A stretch of DNA of 64,000 bases from FEN-1219 sp963713355 (GCA_963713355.1 CAVQLK010000008.1:1-64000); one strand, 5' to 3'; positions 9,368 to 17,664 are shown, counted from the stretch's first letter. The notes: a model not told the origin generated them from the sequence alone. Program-made: numbers and translations.

Positions 9368-9626
9368 CGTAAATGACGTCTTGGCGTTACCGCGCGAAGA
9401 GCGGGAGAAGCTCCTGGAGGCGCTCATGGAAACGACGGTGCCGACCGACATTCCGCCACTCATACGAGAGTTCGTCGCCCGCACGGAACGGACGAACCGT
9501 GCGCTCGAGGTGGTCCTTGAACGCCTGAGTCACCTCGACGAGACGATCGAGCGCAACCGCGCCGAGGTCCGCGAGGCGGTCCGCCGATCCGGCGACGCCT
9601 GGCCGTTTCTGCTCCCACCTTCGTGA
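9357..9626 (+). CDS. Small helical protein, second gene of the trio
   Basis: 89 residues from ATG 9357, overlapping the previous gene by 11 nt. The start (VLALPREEREKLLEALME) again has the helix pattern of addiction-module component proteins, followed by a coiled coil (ALEVVLERLSHLDETIERNR) and a short hydrophobic tail. No catalytic motif visible. Its stop overlaps the next gene by 4 nt, so the three products are translationally coupled and probably work together. Confidence 0.6.
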   Translation: MAVNVNDVLALPREEREKLLEALMETTVPTDIPPLIREFVARTERTNRALEVVLERLSHLDETIERNRAEVREAVRRSGDAWPFLLPPS

Positions 9627-9808
9627 GCCTTTGGGCTGACCTTCGCGACGCGATCCGGAAAGCGATCCTGCTCGAGGATCGTGTCGAGCGACTGATCGTA
9701 GATGTCGGCAAAGCCGAGGAGCGGCTCATCGATCACGATCGGCGATTGACGCGTGTCGAGACCTTGATCATGTTCGCGGCGAGCAGGCAGCTCCCGCCGC
9801 CCGGCTAG
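9623..9808 (+). CDS. Small conserved coiled-coil protein, third gene of the trio
   Basis: 61 residues from GTG 9623 (GTGA overlap with the preceding stop). Sequence MSLWADLRDAIRKAILLEDR, then a heptad-like RLIDHDRRLTRVETLIMFA. I know proteins of this type as short hypothetical proteins with the DHxRRLxRxE motif; function unknown. The polar coiled coil suggests a partner-binding subunit. Confidence 0.6.
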   Translation: MSLWADLRDAIRKAILLEDRVERLIVDVGKAEERLIDHDRRLTRVETLIMFAASRQLPPPG

Positions 9809-9838
9809 CTTCCCTGCGCCAACACCCTCGCTTACGTG

Positions 9839-9869
9839 TTGACTCGTCCAAAGCGCGCGGCGTTAGACT
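9839..9869 (+). promoter_or_regulatory. Promoter of the first Uma2 gene
   Basis: TTGACT at 9839-9844, 18-nt spacer, TTAGACT at 9863-9869, then 6 nt to the GTG start at 9876. Same geometry as at 9094, 10496 and 22272; no Shine-Dalgarno sequence. Confidence 0.65.
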
Positions 9870-9875
9870 CCAGCT

Positions 9876-10436
9876 GTGACCGTGAAACCGTTGAAAAAGG
9901 GCGCGACGTACGACGATCTGGCTCGTGTGCCCGAGCACTACGTGGCCGAGATGTTCGACGGGGAGCTCTACGCCTCGCCGCGGCCGGCCATGCCGCATGC
10001 CCGAGCGGCCTCGGTGCTTGGCGTGAAGCTCGGAGAGCCGTTCGACGTTGGTCGTAACGGCCCGGGCGGGTGGCTGATTCTCGACGAGCCCGAGCTCCAC
10101 TTTGGCAATGATGTGCTCGTGCCGGACCTCGCCGGCTGGCGACGCGAGCGACTGCCCTCGGTGCCGAATGACGCCTACATGACCCTTGCGCCGGATTGGA
10201 TTTGCGAAGTGATATCGCCCTCCACTGAATCCATTGACCGCGGCAAAAAGCTACGCATCTACGCACGCGAAGGCGTCGCGCACGCCTGGCTCGTCGATCC
10301 GTTGCGCCAGTCGCTCGAAGTGCTGGTCCTCGAAGCGGGACGTCTCGCGCAGATCGAGGAGCATCACGGCGACTCGATCGTCCGCGCGCGCCCGTTCGAT
10401 GCCGTCGAGCTCGAGCTACGAGCGCTCTGGAGCTGA
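9876..10436 (+). CDS. Uma2 family putative restriction endonuclease (paralogue 1)
   Basis: 186 residues, GTG start immediately behind its promoter. Uma2 proteins (PF05685) have a PD-(D/E)XK-like fold. Visible elements: MFDGELYASPRP near residue 27, PHARAASVLGVKLGE, the acidic core ELHFGNDVLVPDLAGWRRER (residues about 73-92), and the ICEVISPSTESIDRGKKL motif (about 109-126) with the catalytic E and K, then the beta-hairpin AHAWLVDPLRQSLEVL. All residues expected for activity appear present. Uma2 genes usually come in many copies and their biological role is unclear. Two close paralogues lie at 10533 and 22309. Confidence 0.9.
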   Translation: MTVKPLKKGATYDDLARVPEHYVAEMFDGELYASPRPAMPHARAASVLGVKLGEPFDVGRNGPGGWLILDEPELHFGNDVLVPDLAGWRRERLPSVPNDAYMTLAPDWICEVISPSTESIDRGKKLRIYAREGVAHAWLVDPLRQSLEVLVLEAGRLAQIEEHHGDSIVRARPFDAVELELRALWS

Positions 10437-10461
10437 CGCCCCGTTCGATCCGCTCGAGCCG

Positions 10462-10526
10462 CTCGAATATCAAGCTGGTTCGCCGAGATTTGATGTTGAC
10501 TCGCTGAAAGCTCTCGGCGTTAGACT
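10462..10526 (+). promoter_or_regulatory. 65-bp repeat, copy 2, with promoter of the second Uma2 gene
   Basis: Exact copy of 9060-9124. TTGACT at 10496-10501, 18-nt spacer, TTAGACT at 10520-10526, and 6 nt to GTG 10533. Here it drives a Uma2 gene, whereas copy 1 drives the antitoxin-like trio. Confidence 0.65.
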
Positions 10527-10532
10527 CCAGAC

Positions 10533-11090
10533 GTGACCGTGAAGCCGTTGAAAAAGGGCGCGACGTACGACGATCTGGTACGCGTGCCGGAGCACTTCGT
10601 TGCGGAGATGTTCGACGGCGAGCTCTACGCCTCGCCACGCCCGACCCTGCCGCATGCTCGTGCCGCCGTCGTGCTCGTTGGCAAACTCGGCGACTCGTTC
10701 GATTTCGGCGACGGTCCGGGCGGCTGGCTGCTGCTCGTCGAGCCGGAGCTTCACTTCGGCAACGACGTTCTCGTGCCGGATCTGGCCGGTTGGAGGCGCG
10801 AGCGACTCCCTTCGACTCCAAACGAGCCGTACTTGACGCTCGCGCCGGATTGGATTTGCGAAGTGCTGTCGCCGTCGACCGAATCCATCGATCGCGGCAA
10901 AAAGCTGCGCATCTACGCACGCGAAAACGTCAGGCACGCCTGGCTCGTCGATCCGCTGCGGCAAACGCTCGAAGTGTTGGCGTTCGAATCGGGAAGCCTC
11001 GAGCAGATCGAGGAGCACCACGGTGACTCGAGCATCCGCGCGCGCCCGTTCGATGCTATCGAGCTCGAGCTGCGGGCGCTCTGGATCTAG
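10533..11090 (+). CDS. Uma2 family putative restriction endonuclease (paralogue 2)
   Basis: 185 residues, GTG start 6 nt behind the -10 box. Very similar to paralogue 1 throughout (same MTVKPLKKGATYDDL start), differing mainly around residues 45-70. Core motifs ELHFGNDVLVPDLAGW and ICEVLSPSTESIDRGKKL are intact. A tandem duplication with paralogue 1 is the simplest origin. It ends at 11090, about 175 bp before the PhoX-like gene, with which it is not coupled. Confidence 0.9.
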   Translation: MTVKPLKKGATYDDLVRVPEHFVAEMFDGELYASPRPTLPHARAAVVLVGKLGDSFDFGDGPGGWLLLVEPELHFGNDVLVPDLAGWRRERLPSTPNEPYLTLAPDWICEVLSPSTESIDRGKKLRIYARENVRHAWLVDPLRQTLEVLAFESGSLEQIEEHHGDSSIRARPFDAIELELRALWI

Positions 11091-11266
11091 AGAGCTGCCG
11101 CCAGCCCACGCTGCGTCACCCTCACGATCGCCGCACAGGTCCTCGCCCGCCACAAACCGGTCATACAACCTTCACTAAAGTTCAAAGTTCCTGCCGCAGG
11201 ATCTCCCGCGTCCGACGCATCGCCGCACGACGCGCGGCCAAATTGGCTCACTATGGGAGGTCGACT

Positions 11267-12805
11267 ATGAAATCGCTGTCTCGCCGCGAGTTCTCGCGGC
11301 TCATCACCGGCGCCGCCGCCGCTACTGCCGTAGCGCCGCTCGGGTTGCTCAACGCTCGTTCGGCGCTCGCGCAAAGCTGCAGCCTCGCGAGCTTCACTGT
11401 CCACGGGTTCGGGCCGATCTCGCCGGTGTTGCCGAACAACACGTCGGAGCTCGTCGACGTACCGACGCAGGGCAATCTCGTTGGCGTGCCGCTGATTGCG
11501 CTTCCGGCGCTTTTTCAATACACCGCTATCTCGCTGCGAGGCCAGCGGTTCAGCAACGGCGCTGCAATCCCGGGCGCTCACGACGGCATGGCGGTATTTC
11601 AAGGCCGTGCAGGCCACAACATCCTCGTGCGCAATCACGAGCTTTCGATCAGCACGAGCGCCGGCTGCTTGACGGCGAACGGCAAGCAGTACGACCGGTT
11701 CGCAGGCACGGCGGCAGGAACGGGCGGCGGCGGAACCTCGACGGTAGTCGTCGACCGCAACGGCCGCGTCGTCGAGGACTACATTTCCCTCGGCGGCACG
11801 ATCCGCAATTGCGCGGGCGGCGCAACGCCGTGGAATTCCTGGATCACGTGTGAAGAGAACGTCACGACGCCGTCGACGGACGGGCGCTCCACACTCCGAC
11901 ACGGCTACAACTTCGAGGTGCCGTCGCAGCTTGCGGAAGCCGTGGATCCGATTCCGCTCGTCGCGATGGGCCGCATGAATCACGAGGCCGTCTCCGTCGA
12001 CGCACAAACGGGCTACGTCTACGAGACCGAGGATCGCAACGACAGTGCCTACTATCGCTTCGTGCCGAAGAAGAAGCCGAACCGTTTCGGCGATCTGCAA
12101 GAGGGTGGCGATCTCTACGCGATGGTCGTGAAGCCTGGGCAGCTCTCGACGTGCACCGGCGAGCCGCTGCCGACGACCGTATTGCAGGGAACGGAGGTCG
12201 TGGACACGCGAGGCCTCCGCGGCGGCGCATCGGGCAGCGTGCTGCCGTTCCTCGGCCAGCCGCTCGCCGTGGAGTGGGTCAAGCTCGAGGACGTCGATCC
12301 TGTCGACGATACGCTGCGCTTCGAGGCGCTAAGCAAGGGCGCGGCCGCCTGGTTCCGGGGCGAAGGCGCTTGGTTTCATCGAGGCAAGCACTACTTCGTG
12401 TGCAGCAACGCCGGCGACGCCGGGGAAGGCCAGGTCTGGTGCTACGACCCGAGCCGCGAGACCGTGACGCTGCTCGTCGAATCGACCGCCGAGAACCTGC
12501 TCGACGGCCCTGACAACATGACGATCGCGCGCGACGGCACGATCTACCTTTGCGAGGACGGCTCGGGCGGCACGCCGGGCAGTGCGAGCTACAGCCAGCG
12601 TATCGTCGGTGTCGATGCGACGGGCGGCCTGTTCACGTTCGCACAGAATTTGGTCAGCACAGCCGAGTTCGCGGGCGCCTGTTTCTCGCCCGATGGCCAC
12701 TATTTGTACGTCAACCTTCAGGGCCAGGGCATCACGCTCGCGATCTGGCGCACCGACCACCGGCCGATCTACCTGGCGACAGGCTTCGTCGCGAGCTCGG
12801 GCTAG
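11267..12805 (+). CDS. PhoX-like DUF839 protein, Tat-exported
   Basis: 512 residues from ATG 11267, placed 6 nt after a GGGAGG ribosome binding site (11255-11260). The N-terminus has a twin-arginine signal (SLSRREFSRLITGAAAA, cleavage probably after ARSALA), so the protein folds in the cytoplasm with its metals and is exported to the periplasm. The body shows the repeated beta-propeller-like pattern of the DUF839/PhoX family, for example NHELSI, WNSWITCEENV, GRMNHEAVSVD, YETEDRNDSAYYRF and GPDNMTIARDGTIYLCEDGSG. PhoX enzymes are Ca/Fe-dependent phosphatases; this branch is often annotated only as DUF839, so substrate is unproven. It converges on the next gene with 42 nt between stops. Confidence 0.85.
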   Translation: MKSLSRREFSRLITGAAAATAVAPLGLLNARSALAQSCSLASFTVHGFGPISPVLPNNTSELVDVPTQGNLVGVPLIALPALFQYTAISLRGQRFSNGAAIPGAHDGMAVFQGRAGHNILVRNHELSISTSAGCLTANGKQYDRFAGTAAGTGGGGTSTVVVDRNGRVVEDYISLGGTIRNCAGGATPWNSWITCEENVTTPSTDGRSTLRHGYNFEVPSQLAEAVDPIPLVAMGRMNHEAVSVDAQTGYVYETEDRNDSAYYRFVPKKKPNRFGDLQEGGDLYAMVVKPGQLSTCTGEPLPTTVLQGTEVVDTRGLRGGASGSVLPFLGQPLAVEWVKLEDVDPVDDTLRFEALSKGAAAWFRGEGAWFHRGKHYFVCSNAGDAGEGQVWCYDPSRETVTLLVESTAENLLDGPDNMTIARDGTIYLCEDGSGGTPGSASYSQRIVGVDATGGLFTFAQNLVSTAEFAGACFSPDGHYLYVNLQGQGITLAIWRTDHRPIYLATGFVASSG

Positions 12806-12847
12806 CCCGCGGCGCCGCCGGGCGATATGAGCGATATCAGGGCCGAA

Positions 12848-13875
12848 TTACTCCGCCGGCACGTGGTCCTTATACCTGCGCGCAACCTCGGGATCGCACG
12901 CCCCCGTGTTCTGCGCGAACTCGAGGTCGGGGCGGTGGTCCCACTGCTGCGTCAACGTGGCCGGCCCCGTGAGGAAGTCGGGGTCTTCGACGGTGACCTC
13001 GTAGCGCAGGCGCGTGCGATCCTCCGTGAGCGTCAGCCGCTCGACCATGTGCTTGCGCGGGCCCGCCGGCACGTTCAGAGCGAGGCCGGAGGAGTCGGCC
13101 TCGAAGCCGATCGTATCGATCACGAGCGTCTCGCCCTCCCATCGGCCGATGGAGTGTCCCGGCTAGAGAGGGTTGAACGTCGGCCGGATGTGCGGCGCGT
13201 CATATGGACGACACGCTCCGAACGGTCACCCGTGTTATCGAACCGCATCACGACCTCGTCTTCCCCGAGCTCGATCGTGCGCAGCTCGTCGAACACCGAG
13301 AGGACGGGCGGGGAATCCGGATTGCAGATTCCATCATCAGCGAGCGCCGCCTGAGCGGCGCGGGCCTCCGGCGTGACCGGCCAGCGCGCCATGGCCCCCA
13401 TCGCCGCGCCGAACGCCGCGCGCGACGGCGCCCAATGACCCTCGAGGCTCTCGGCCGGCGTCAGGGCGCGGGTCCGGCGATTCTCGGCATAGAAGGGATG
13501 CACTTCGCCGTCCTGCGTCGTGACGTCCATGATGCGCACCTGCTTGCCCCAACCGCCGCGATTGGGGTTGGCGCGCACGACGACGGGCGTGCCGGGCGGC
13601 AGCGCGTTTCTGTCGAGCCCGTCGACGAGCGCCTGTGTGATCCCGACGCCTTCGCCCTCGACGAGCGCCGGCTGGCCGTCCGGGCCTGTCGTGGCGACGA
13701 CGAGGTACATGTGCGGGTTCACCCAGTCGAAGCGCGAGACCGTGCCTTCGATGACGATCTCCTTCGTCGTGTCGAACATGGACTGGCTGTGGTGCGCCGC
13801 AGCGGGAGCGCTCAAGGCGGCGGTCGCGATTGCGGTTGCGGCGAGAAGCGGCGTGACGGCTGTCAGGCGTTTCAT
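12848..13875 (-). CDS. DUF6152 periplasmic protein (copy A), one frameshift
   Basis: ATG 13875 (MKRLTAVTPLLAATAI) gives a Sec signal peptide ending at PAAA, directly followed by HHSQSMFD, the AHH start typical of DUF6152 proteins. Then comes EGTVSRFDWVNPHMYL and GVGITQALVDGLDR, a small beta-barrel domain of about 110 residues, and an extended second domain. The frame changes around 13150: the upstream frame ends in scrambled RRTSGRRST, the downstream frame restores MIDTIGFEADSSGLALN and ends at TAA 12848-12850. Function of the family is unknown; it is usually periplasmic and occurs in multiple copies near oxidoreductases. Confidence 0.75.
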
Positions 13876-13999
13876 GGCGTGAACCTCATGGATGTCCGAT
13901 GTCGCGAGATTCGTTCTGGGCGAGCAGAGTCGTACGGTGGAGTCTAGCTCCGCGCCGAACACAAACGGAGGCTGGCCTAATTCGCGGTCGTGCATTCGC

Positions 14000-14030
14000 T
14001 TGACACGACGCTTTTCGAGGGGCTTATCAT
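14000..14030 (+). promoter_or_regulatory. Promoter of the second coiled-coil gene
   Basis: TTGACA at 14000-14005, 19-nt spacer, TATCAT at 14025-14030, then 8 nt to ATG 14040. Spacer and flanks (GGGGCTTATCATCGA) match the 8450 promoter. Confidence 0.6.
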
Positions 14031-14039
14031 CGAACGCCG

Positions 14040-14348
14040 ATGCAGGCGGAATCGCTCGAGGTTCTGGAGAAGGCCAGCGTTGCACCCGCGCACGCGCGCG
14101 CGATTGTACGCGCCATCGAACTCGAGCTCGCTAGAGCCCCGGAGACGTTGGCGACCAAGAACGATTTGGCGGTCTTGGGCGTGAACCTGCGTGGCGAGAT
14201 GACCGCTCTTCGTGCCGAAATTGCGAAGCAGGGCGGTGAGCTCCGCGCGGAGGTCTACGGCGCAACGCGTCAGATGTACATGGCGCTGTTGGCACAGGCG
14301 GCCGTGCTGCTCGCTTTTTTCTGTCTCTTCGTGCTTCTACTACGGTAG
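14040..14348 (+). CDS. Short coiled-coil protein with C-terminal membrane anchor (paralogue of 8489)
   Basis: 102 residues. Head domain (MQAESLEVLEKASVAPAHAR) is almost identical to the 8489 protein, but only about two of the 11-residue coiled-coil units remain (LRGEMTALRAEIAKQG). The C-terminus (QMYMALLAQAAVLLAFFCLF) is a membrane helix. Same upstream promoter with no ribosome binding site. The comparison shows that head, anchor and promoter are conserved while the length of the coiled coil is free. Confidence 0.8.
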   Translation: MQAESLEVLEKASVAPAHARAIVRAIELELARAPETLATKNDLAVLGVNLRGEMTALRAEIAKQGGELRAEVYGATRQMYMALLAQAAVLLAFFCLFVLLLR

Positions 14349-14468
14349 TTCGGTACCTGGGGATGCTGCAGCCCCGGTTGCAGTAGTGCGCCCGGTTATT
14401 TAGACTTGACTAGCTAACTATTAATTAACTCCAACGCTATTCAAGTTTGCTTCAGAGGAGTCTTGCGC

Positions 14469-15632
14469 GTGCGTCGTGGGGAAACGGGACGTTACGACGT
14501 GACGATCATCGGCGGAGAGTCGGTTAGGGCGTTTGTTCCGAGGGCGTTGCCGCCCGATCCCCCACTCGTCATGAGCGATGGCTTGCAGCCGCTCCTCGAG
14601 GCCGCCGTCCTCGCCCTCGGGCGCCTTGATGGCGTATCGACCCTGCTGCCGGACAAGTCGCTGTTCCTCTATGCCTATGTGCGCAAAGAGGCGGTCTTGT
14701 CATCGCAGATAGAAGGGACACAGTCGTCGCTGTCCGATTTGCTGCTGTTCGAGCTCGACGAAGCGCCGGGCGTTCCGCTCGATGATGTGGTCGAGGTTTC
14801 CAACTACGTTGCGGCGCTTGATCACGGGCTAGCGCGTTTGCGTGAGGGCTTCCCGCTTTCGAGCCGTTTGATACGCGAGATTCATGGTGTCTTGTTGTCG
14901 CGCGGGCGCGGCAGCGGCAAGGATCCGGGAGAGTTTCGCCGCTCGCAGAATTGGATCGGTGGCAGCCGCCCGGGTAACGCGGCTTTCGTGCCGCCCCCGG
15001 AGGCTGTGGTTCCCGATTGCATGGCGGCGCTCGAGCGTTTCATGCACGCAGATGACGATGGCTTGCCAGTGCTGGTTCGTGCCGGGCTTGCGCATGTCCA
15101 GTTCGAAACCATTCATCCTTTTCTCGACGGCAACGGACGTGTCGGGCGTTTGCTCATCACGTTTCTGTTGTGTCACGCCGGTGTACTGCGTGAGCCGTTG
15201 TTGTATCTCAGCCTTTACTTCAAACAAAACCGCGCCGTCTACTACGATCTGTTGCAGGGCGTCCGCCTGCACGGCGATTGGGAAGCATGGCTCACGTTCT
15301 TTCTCGAAGGCGTGAAGGAGGTAGCTGAAGGTTCGGTTGCTACGGCCGAGCGGCTCGGGGAGATCTTTCGTGCGGACCGCGCACGCATCGAAAACACGGG
15401 CAGACGCGCCGGGTCTGGCCTGCGCGTACACGAAGCGCTAAAGGCCCGGCCGATCCAGTCGATGCCGGCACTCTGCGCAGTAACGGGACTGTCGTTTCCG
15501 GCGGTGTCGTCGGCGATGGATTTACTCGTAGAGTTAGAGCTTGCGCGTGAGCTCACCGGCAAACGACGCAACCGGTTGTTCGTCTACGATCGCTATCTCG
15601 GAGTGCTCAACGAGGGAACCGAGCGCTCGTAG
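14469..15632 (+). CDS. Fic family protein (class II, probable AMP transferase)
   Basis: 387 residues. GTG 14469 is preferred over TTG 14463 because an AGAGGAG site (14454-14460) sits 8 nt before it. The Fic core HPFLDGNGRVGR (residues about 216-227) has the catalytic histidine and the anion-binding residues intact. The N-terminal helix carries SSQIEG (about 78-83), the (S/T)xxxE(G/N) auto-inhibitory motif, so it is a class II Fic protein whose glutamate blocks ATP. The C-terminal 90 residues (RIENTGRRAG through SFPAVSSAMDLLVELEL) form a winged helix, as in DUF4172-free Fic/HTH fusions. Fic enzymes AMPylate proteins; target unknown. Free-standing, no antitoxin gene beside it. Confidence 0.88.
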   Translation: MRRGETGRYDVTIIGGESVRAFVPRALPPDPPLVMSDGLQPLLEAAVLALGRLDGVSTLLPDKSLFLYAYVRKEAVLSSQIEGTQSSLSDLLLFELDEAPGVPLDDVVEVSNYVAALDHGLARLREGFPLSSRLIREIHGVLLSRGRGSGKDPGEFRRSQNWIGGSRPGNAAFVPPPEAVVPDCMAALERFMHADDDGLPVLVRAGLAHVQFETIHPFLDGNGRVGRLLITFLLCHAGVLREPLLYLSLYFKQNRAVYYDLLQGVRLHGDWEAWLTFFLEGVKEVAEGSVATAERLGEIFRADRARIENTGRRAGSGLRVHEALKARPIQSMPALCAVTGLSFPAVSSAMDLLVELELARELTGKRRNRLFVYDRYLGVLNEGTERS

Positions 15633-15707
15633 CTCGCGACGAAGGTGATCTGGACGTCATGCGAGGGCACATAGCGAAACTCGCTGCCGAGCTCGAAGTC
15701 CCCGCGC

Positions 15708-16856
15708 TCAGTTCCCCGGCTGCGTGAACTCGAACGTGAGCTCCGCACAGGGCTGCTTCTCGAACGGCACGTCGGAGAGCAGCACGACGTCCTGCCCGGT
15801 ATACGGCGCCGCCAAATAGACGGGATCCTCCGCCGTGTACTCGCGCTTGAGCGAGAACGTCTGCGGGTCGAGCGTGAACCGCTCGACGACGTGCAGCTGG
15901 CTGCTGTTGCGGGTCGGCGGCACGAGCACGCCCTCCGCGAAACCGACGGTGTCGACGACGAGCGTGTCGCCCTCCCAGTGGCCGATCGAATGGCCGGCGT
16001 TGCTCGGCGCGACGTTCGCGGGGTGGCTGTCCACATCTAAATGAATGCGCCGCGTGGCGCTGAATAGGCCGTAGTCGATGTCGATGACCTTCTTGCCGTC
16101 GACGGTCGTCTGCGTGATCCGGTTGACGGGCCAGTCGAACGTCCAATCGAAAATGATGCTCGTCGGCTTGCACGACAGGCGCGGATTGTCCTCGGTCGAC
16201 CACATGCGAAACGCCGTCGCGGCTTCCTGGCCGCGCGCCGTGTAGGTCGGCCGAGCGGGCGCGGGGCTGCGCGCGCGAATTTGCTCCAGCGTGATCCTGC
16301 CCGCCGCGAAGTCCGCGCTCAGGCTGCGCGGCACGAGCGAGCCGTTGCCGCCGCTCGGCGGAATCGTGAGCACGGCCTGCTCGACGGCCCAATCGCCCGA
16401 GATGTTGGGCTCGCCCGAGGGCAAGCGCAGCGGCCGCTGCGAGGTGTCGACGGGCGCTTGCGTGAATTGATCGTTGCGCTCGATCTTCGTGGTCCCGCCG
16501 ATCGCGATGCTCTCGAGGTAGCAAGACTTCGGGTCGTCGCGATGCGGGTGAGCGTGGATGTCGACGTGCCGGCCGGGCACGAACTCCTCCGTCTTCCAGC
16601 CCGAGCGCCGGATCAGCGTGGCCGCTCGCATCTCGCAGCGCATCTCGAGCGGCTTGCCGTCGGCGCCGACCGTCTCGAAGTACAGATACGAATGCGGATT
16701 GACGAGCTCGAGCTTCGTCAGCGTGCCCGAGTAGTCCTTGAATTCCTGCATCTGAAACAGGCCGAACCCGTGATGCGCGAGCGCCGGTGCTGCGGCGCCA
16801 ATCGCAAGCGCAACCGCGAGCGCGGCGGATCGTCGACGATGGAAGTGAGCTCTCAT
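15708..16856 (-). CDS. DUF6152-like periplasmic protein (copy B)
   Basis: 382 residues from ATG 16856. Signal peptide (RRRSAALAVALAIGAAAPAL) is followed by AHHGFGLFQMQEFKDYSGTL and LELVNPHSYLYFE, the same N-terminal arrangement as copy A. The second half has GHSIGHWEGDTLVVDTVGF, shared with copy A (GHSIGRWEGETLV when its frame is restored), and a C-terminal beta-rich part. The stop is at 15708-15710. On the same strand another frame stays open to about 15608 (RYVPSHDVQITFVAS) and looks protein-like, so the true C-terminus may be about 30 residues longer if a base is wrong near 15715. Confidence 0.75.
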   Translation of the reverse strand: MRAHFHRRRSAALAVALAIGAAAPALAHHGFGLFQMQEFKDYSGTLTKLELVNPHSYLYFETVGADGKPLEMRCEMRAATLIRRSGWKTEEFVPGRHVDIHAHPHRDDPKSCYLESIAIGGTTKIERNDQFTQAPVDTSQRPLRLPSGEPNISGDWAVEQAVLTIPPSGGNGSLVPRSLSADFAAGRITLEQIRARSPAPARPTYTARGQEAATAFRMWSTEDNPRLSCKPTSIIFDWTFDWPVNRITQTTVDGKKVIDIDYGLFSATRRIHLDVDSHPANVAPSNAGHSIGHWEGDTLVVDTVGFAEGVLVPPTRNSSQLHVVERFTLDPQTFSLKREYTAEDPVYLAAPYTGQDVVLLSDVPFEKQPCAELTFEFTQPGN

Positions 16857-17072
16857 GGCAGTCTCCTCGCGAACCGGTTCATGCAGATTCTGCGCCATGG
16901 ACGCCATTCGCCCAAACCGGGCCGCGAAAGACGCGTGGCTGGCGTGGCGCGCTCGCTGACTAGGGCCAAAAACATTATGCGTACGCGCTCGAGCGAGTTA
17001 CCCGTTCGTCAAACCCCGTCGACGATTTCTCGCCGAAATCCCCAGATCCATAGCGCGGCAGTTCAATGCTAA

Positions 17073-17095
17073 ACCGGTCACAGTCTGTGACCGGT
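17073..17095. promoter_or_regulatory. Perfect 23-bp palindrome upstream of the ORF6N gene
   Basis: Arms ACCGGTCACAG (17073-17083) and its exact complement (17085-17095) around one central T. Ends 17 bp before the ORF6N start codon. Core GGTCACA-TGTGACC is shared with a second palindrome inside the gene (17307-17333). Likely operator for an autoregulated DNA-binding protein. Confidence 0.65.
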
Positions 17096-17112
17096 CGGCA
17101 GAGGCGCCGCCA

Positions 17113-17628
17113 ATGTCCAGCACATCCCCGCTCGAGCGGATTACGCAAGCGATCCTCGTCGTGCGGGGTCAGCGGGCGATTCTGGATGCCGACCTCGCAG
17201 ATCTCTACGGTGTCACCGTCAAGAGCTTGCTCCAAGCGGTGCGGCGCAACCACAATCGCTTTCCGGTCGACTTCATGTTTCAGCTGGACAAACAGGAGGT
17301 TGCAAACTTGAGGTCACAACTTGTGACCTCAAGATGGGGCGGCCGCCGCTACACGCCGTACGCATTCACCGAGCAAGGAGTCGCGATGCTCTCCAGCGTG
17401 CTGCGCAGCGAGCGTGCCGTTCGAGTCAACATCGAGATCATGCGCGCGTTCGTCAGGTTGCGACGAATCTTGGCGTCCAACGTCGAGCTCGCTCGCAAAC
17501 TGAACGAGCTTGAAGCCAAGTACGACACACAGTTCAAGGTTGTATTCGACACGATTCGGGAGCTAATGACCGCGCCTAGCCGCAGTCCGAGGCGACGGAT
17601 CGGGTTCGTGTCATCGGACGAGGGGTAG
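17113..17628 (+). CDS. ORF6N domain DNA-binding protein
   Basis: 171 residues from ATG 17113. The ORF6N domain (PF10543, KilA-N related) covers residues about 8-95: LVVRGQRAILDADLADLYGV, then RRNHNRFPVDFMFQLDKQEV and WGGRRYTPYAFTEQGVAMLS. A helical C-terminus follows (ELARKLNELEAKYDTQFKVV), probably for dimerisation. Members are found in phage antirepressor-type proteins and singly in bacterial chromosomes; their targets are generally not known. A perfect palindrome 17 bp upstream and a related one inside the gene suggest that it controls its own transcription. Confidence 0.88.
   Translation: MSSTSPLERITQAILVVRGQRAILDADLADLYGVTVKSLLQAVRRNHNRFPVDFMFQLDKQEVANLRSQLVTSRWGGRRYTPYAFTEQGVAMLSSVLRSERAVRVNIEIMRAFVRLRRILASNVELARKLNELEAKYDTQFKVVFDTIRELMTAPSRSPRRRIGFVSSDEG
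17307..17333. promoter_or_regulatory. Perfect 27-bp palindrome inside the ORF6N gene
   Basis: Arms CTTGAGGTCACAA (17307-17319) and its complement (17321-17333) around one C. It encodes the NLRSQLVTS part of the protein. Shares GGTCACA-N-TGTGACC architecture with the upstream palindrome. Confidence 0.6.
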
Positions 17629-17664
17629 GCTTCGACGCTACATCTCGGTTGCGCTGCTCACTGC

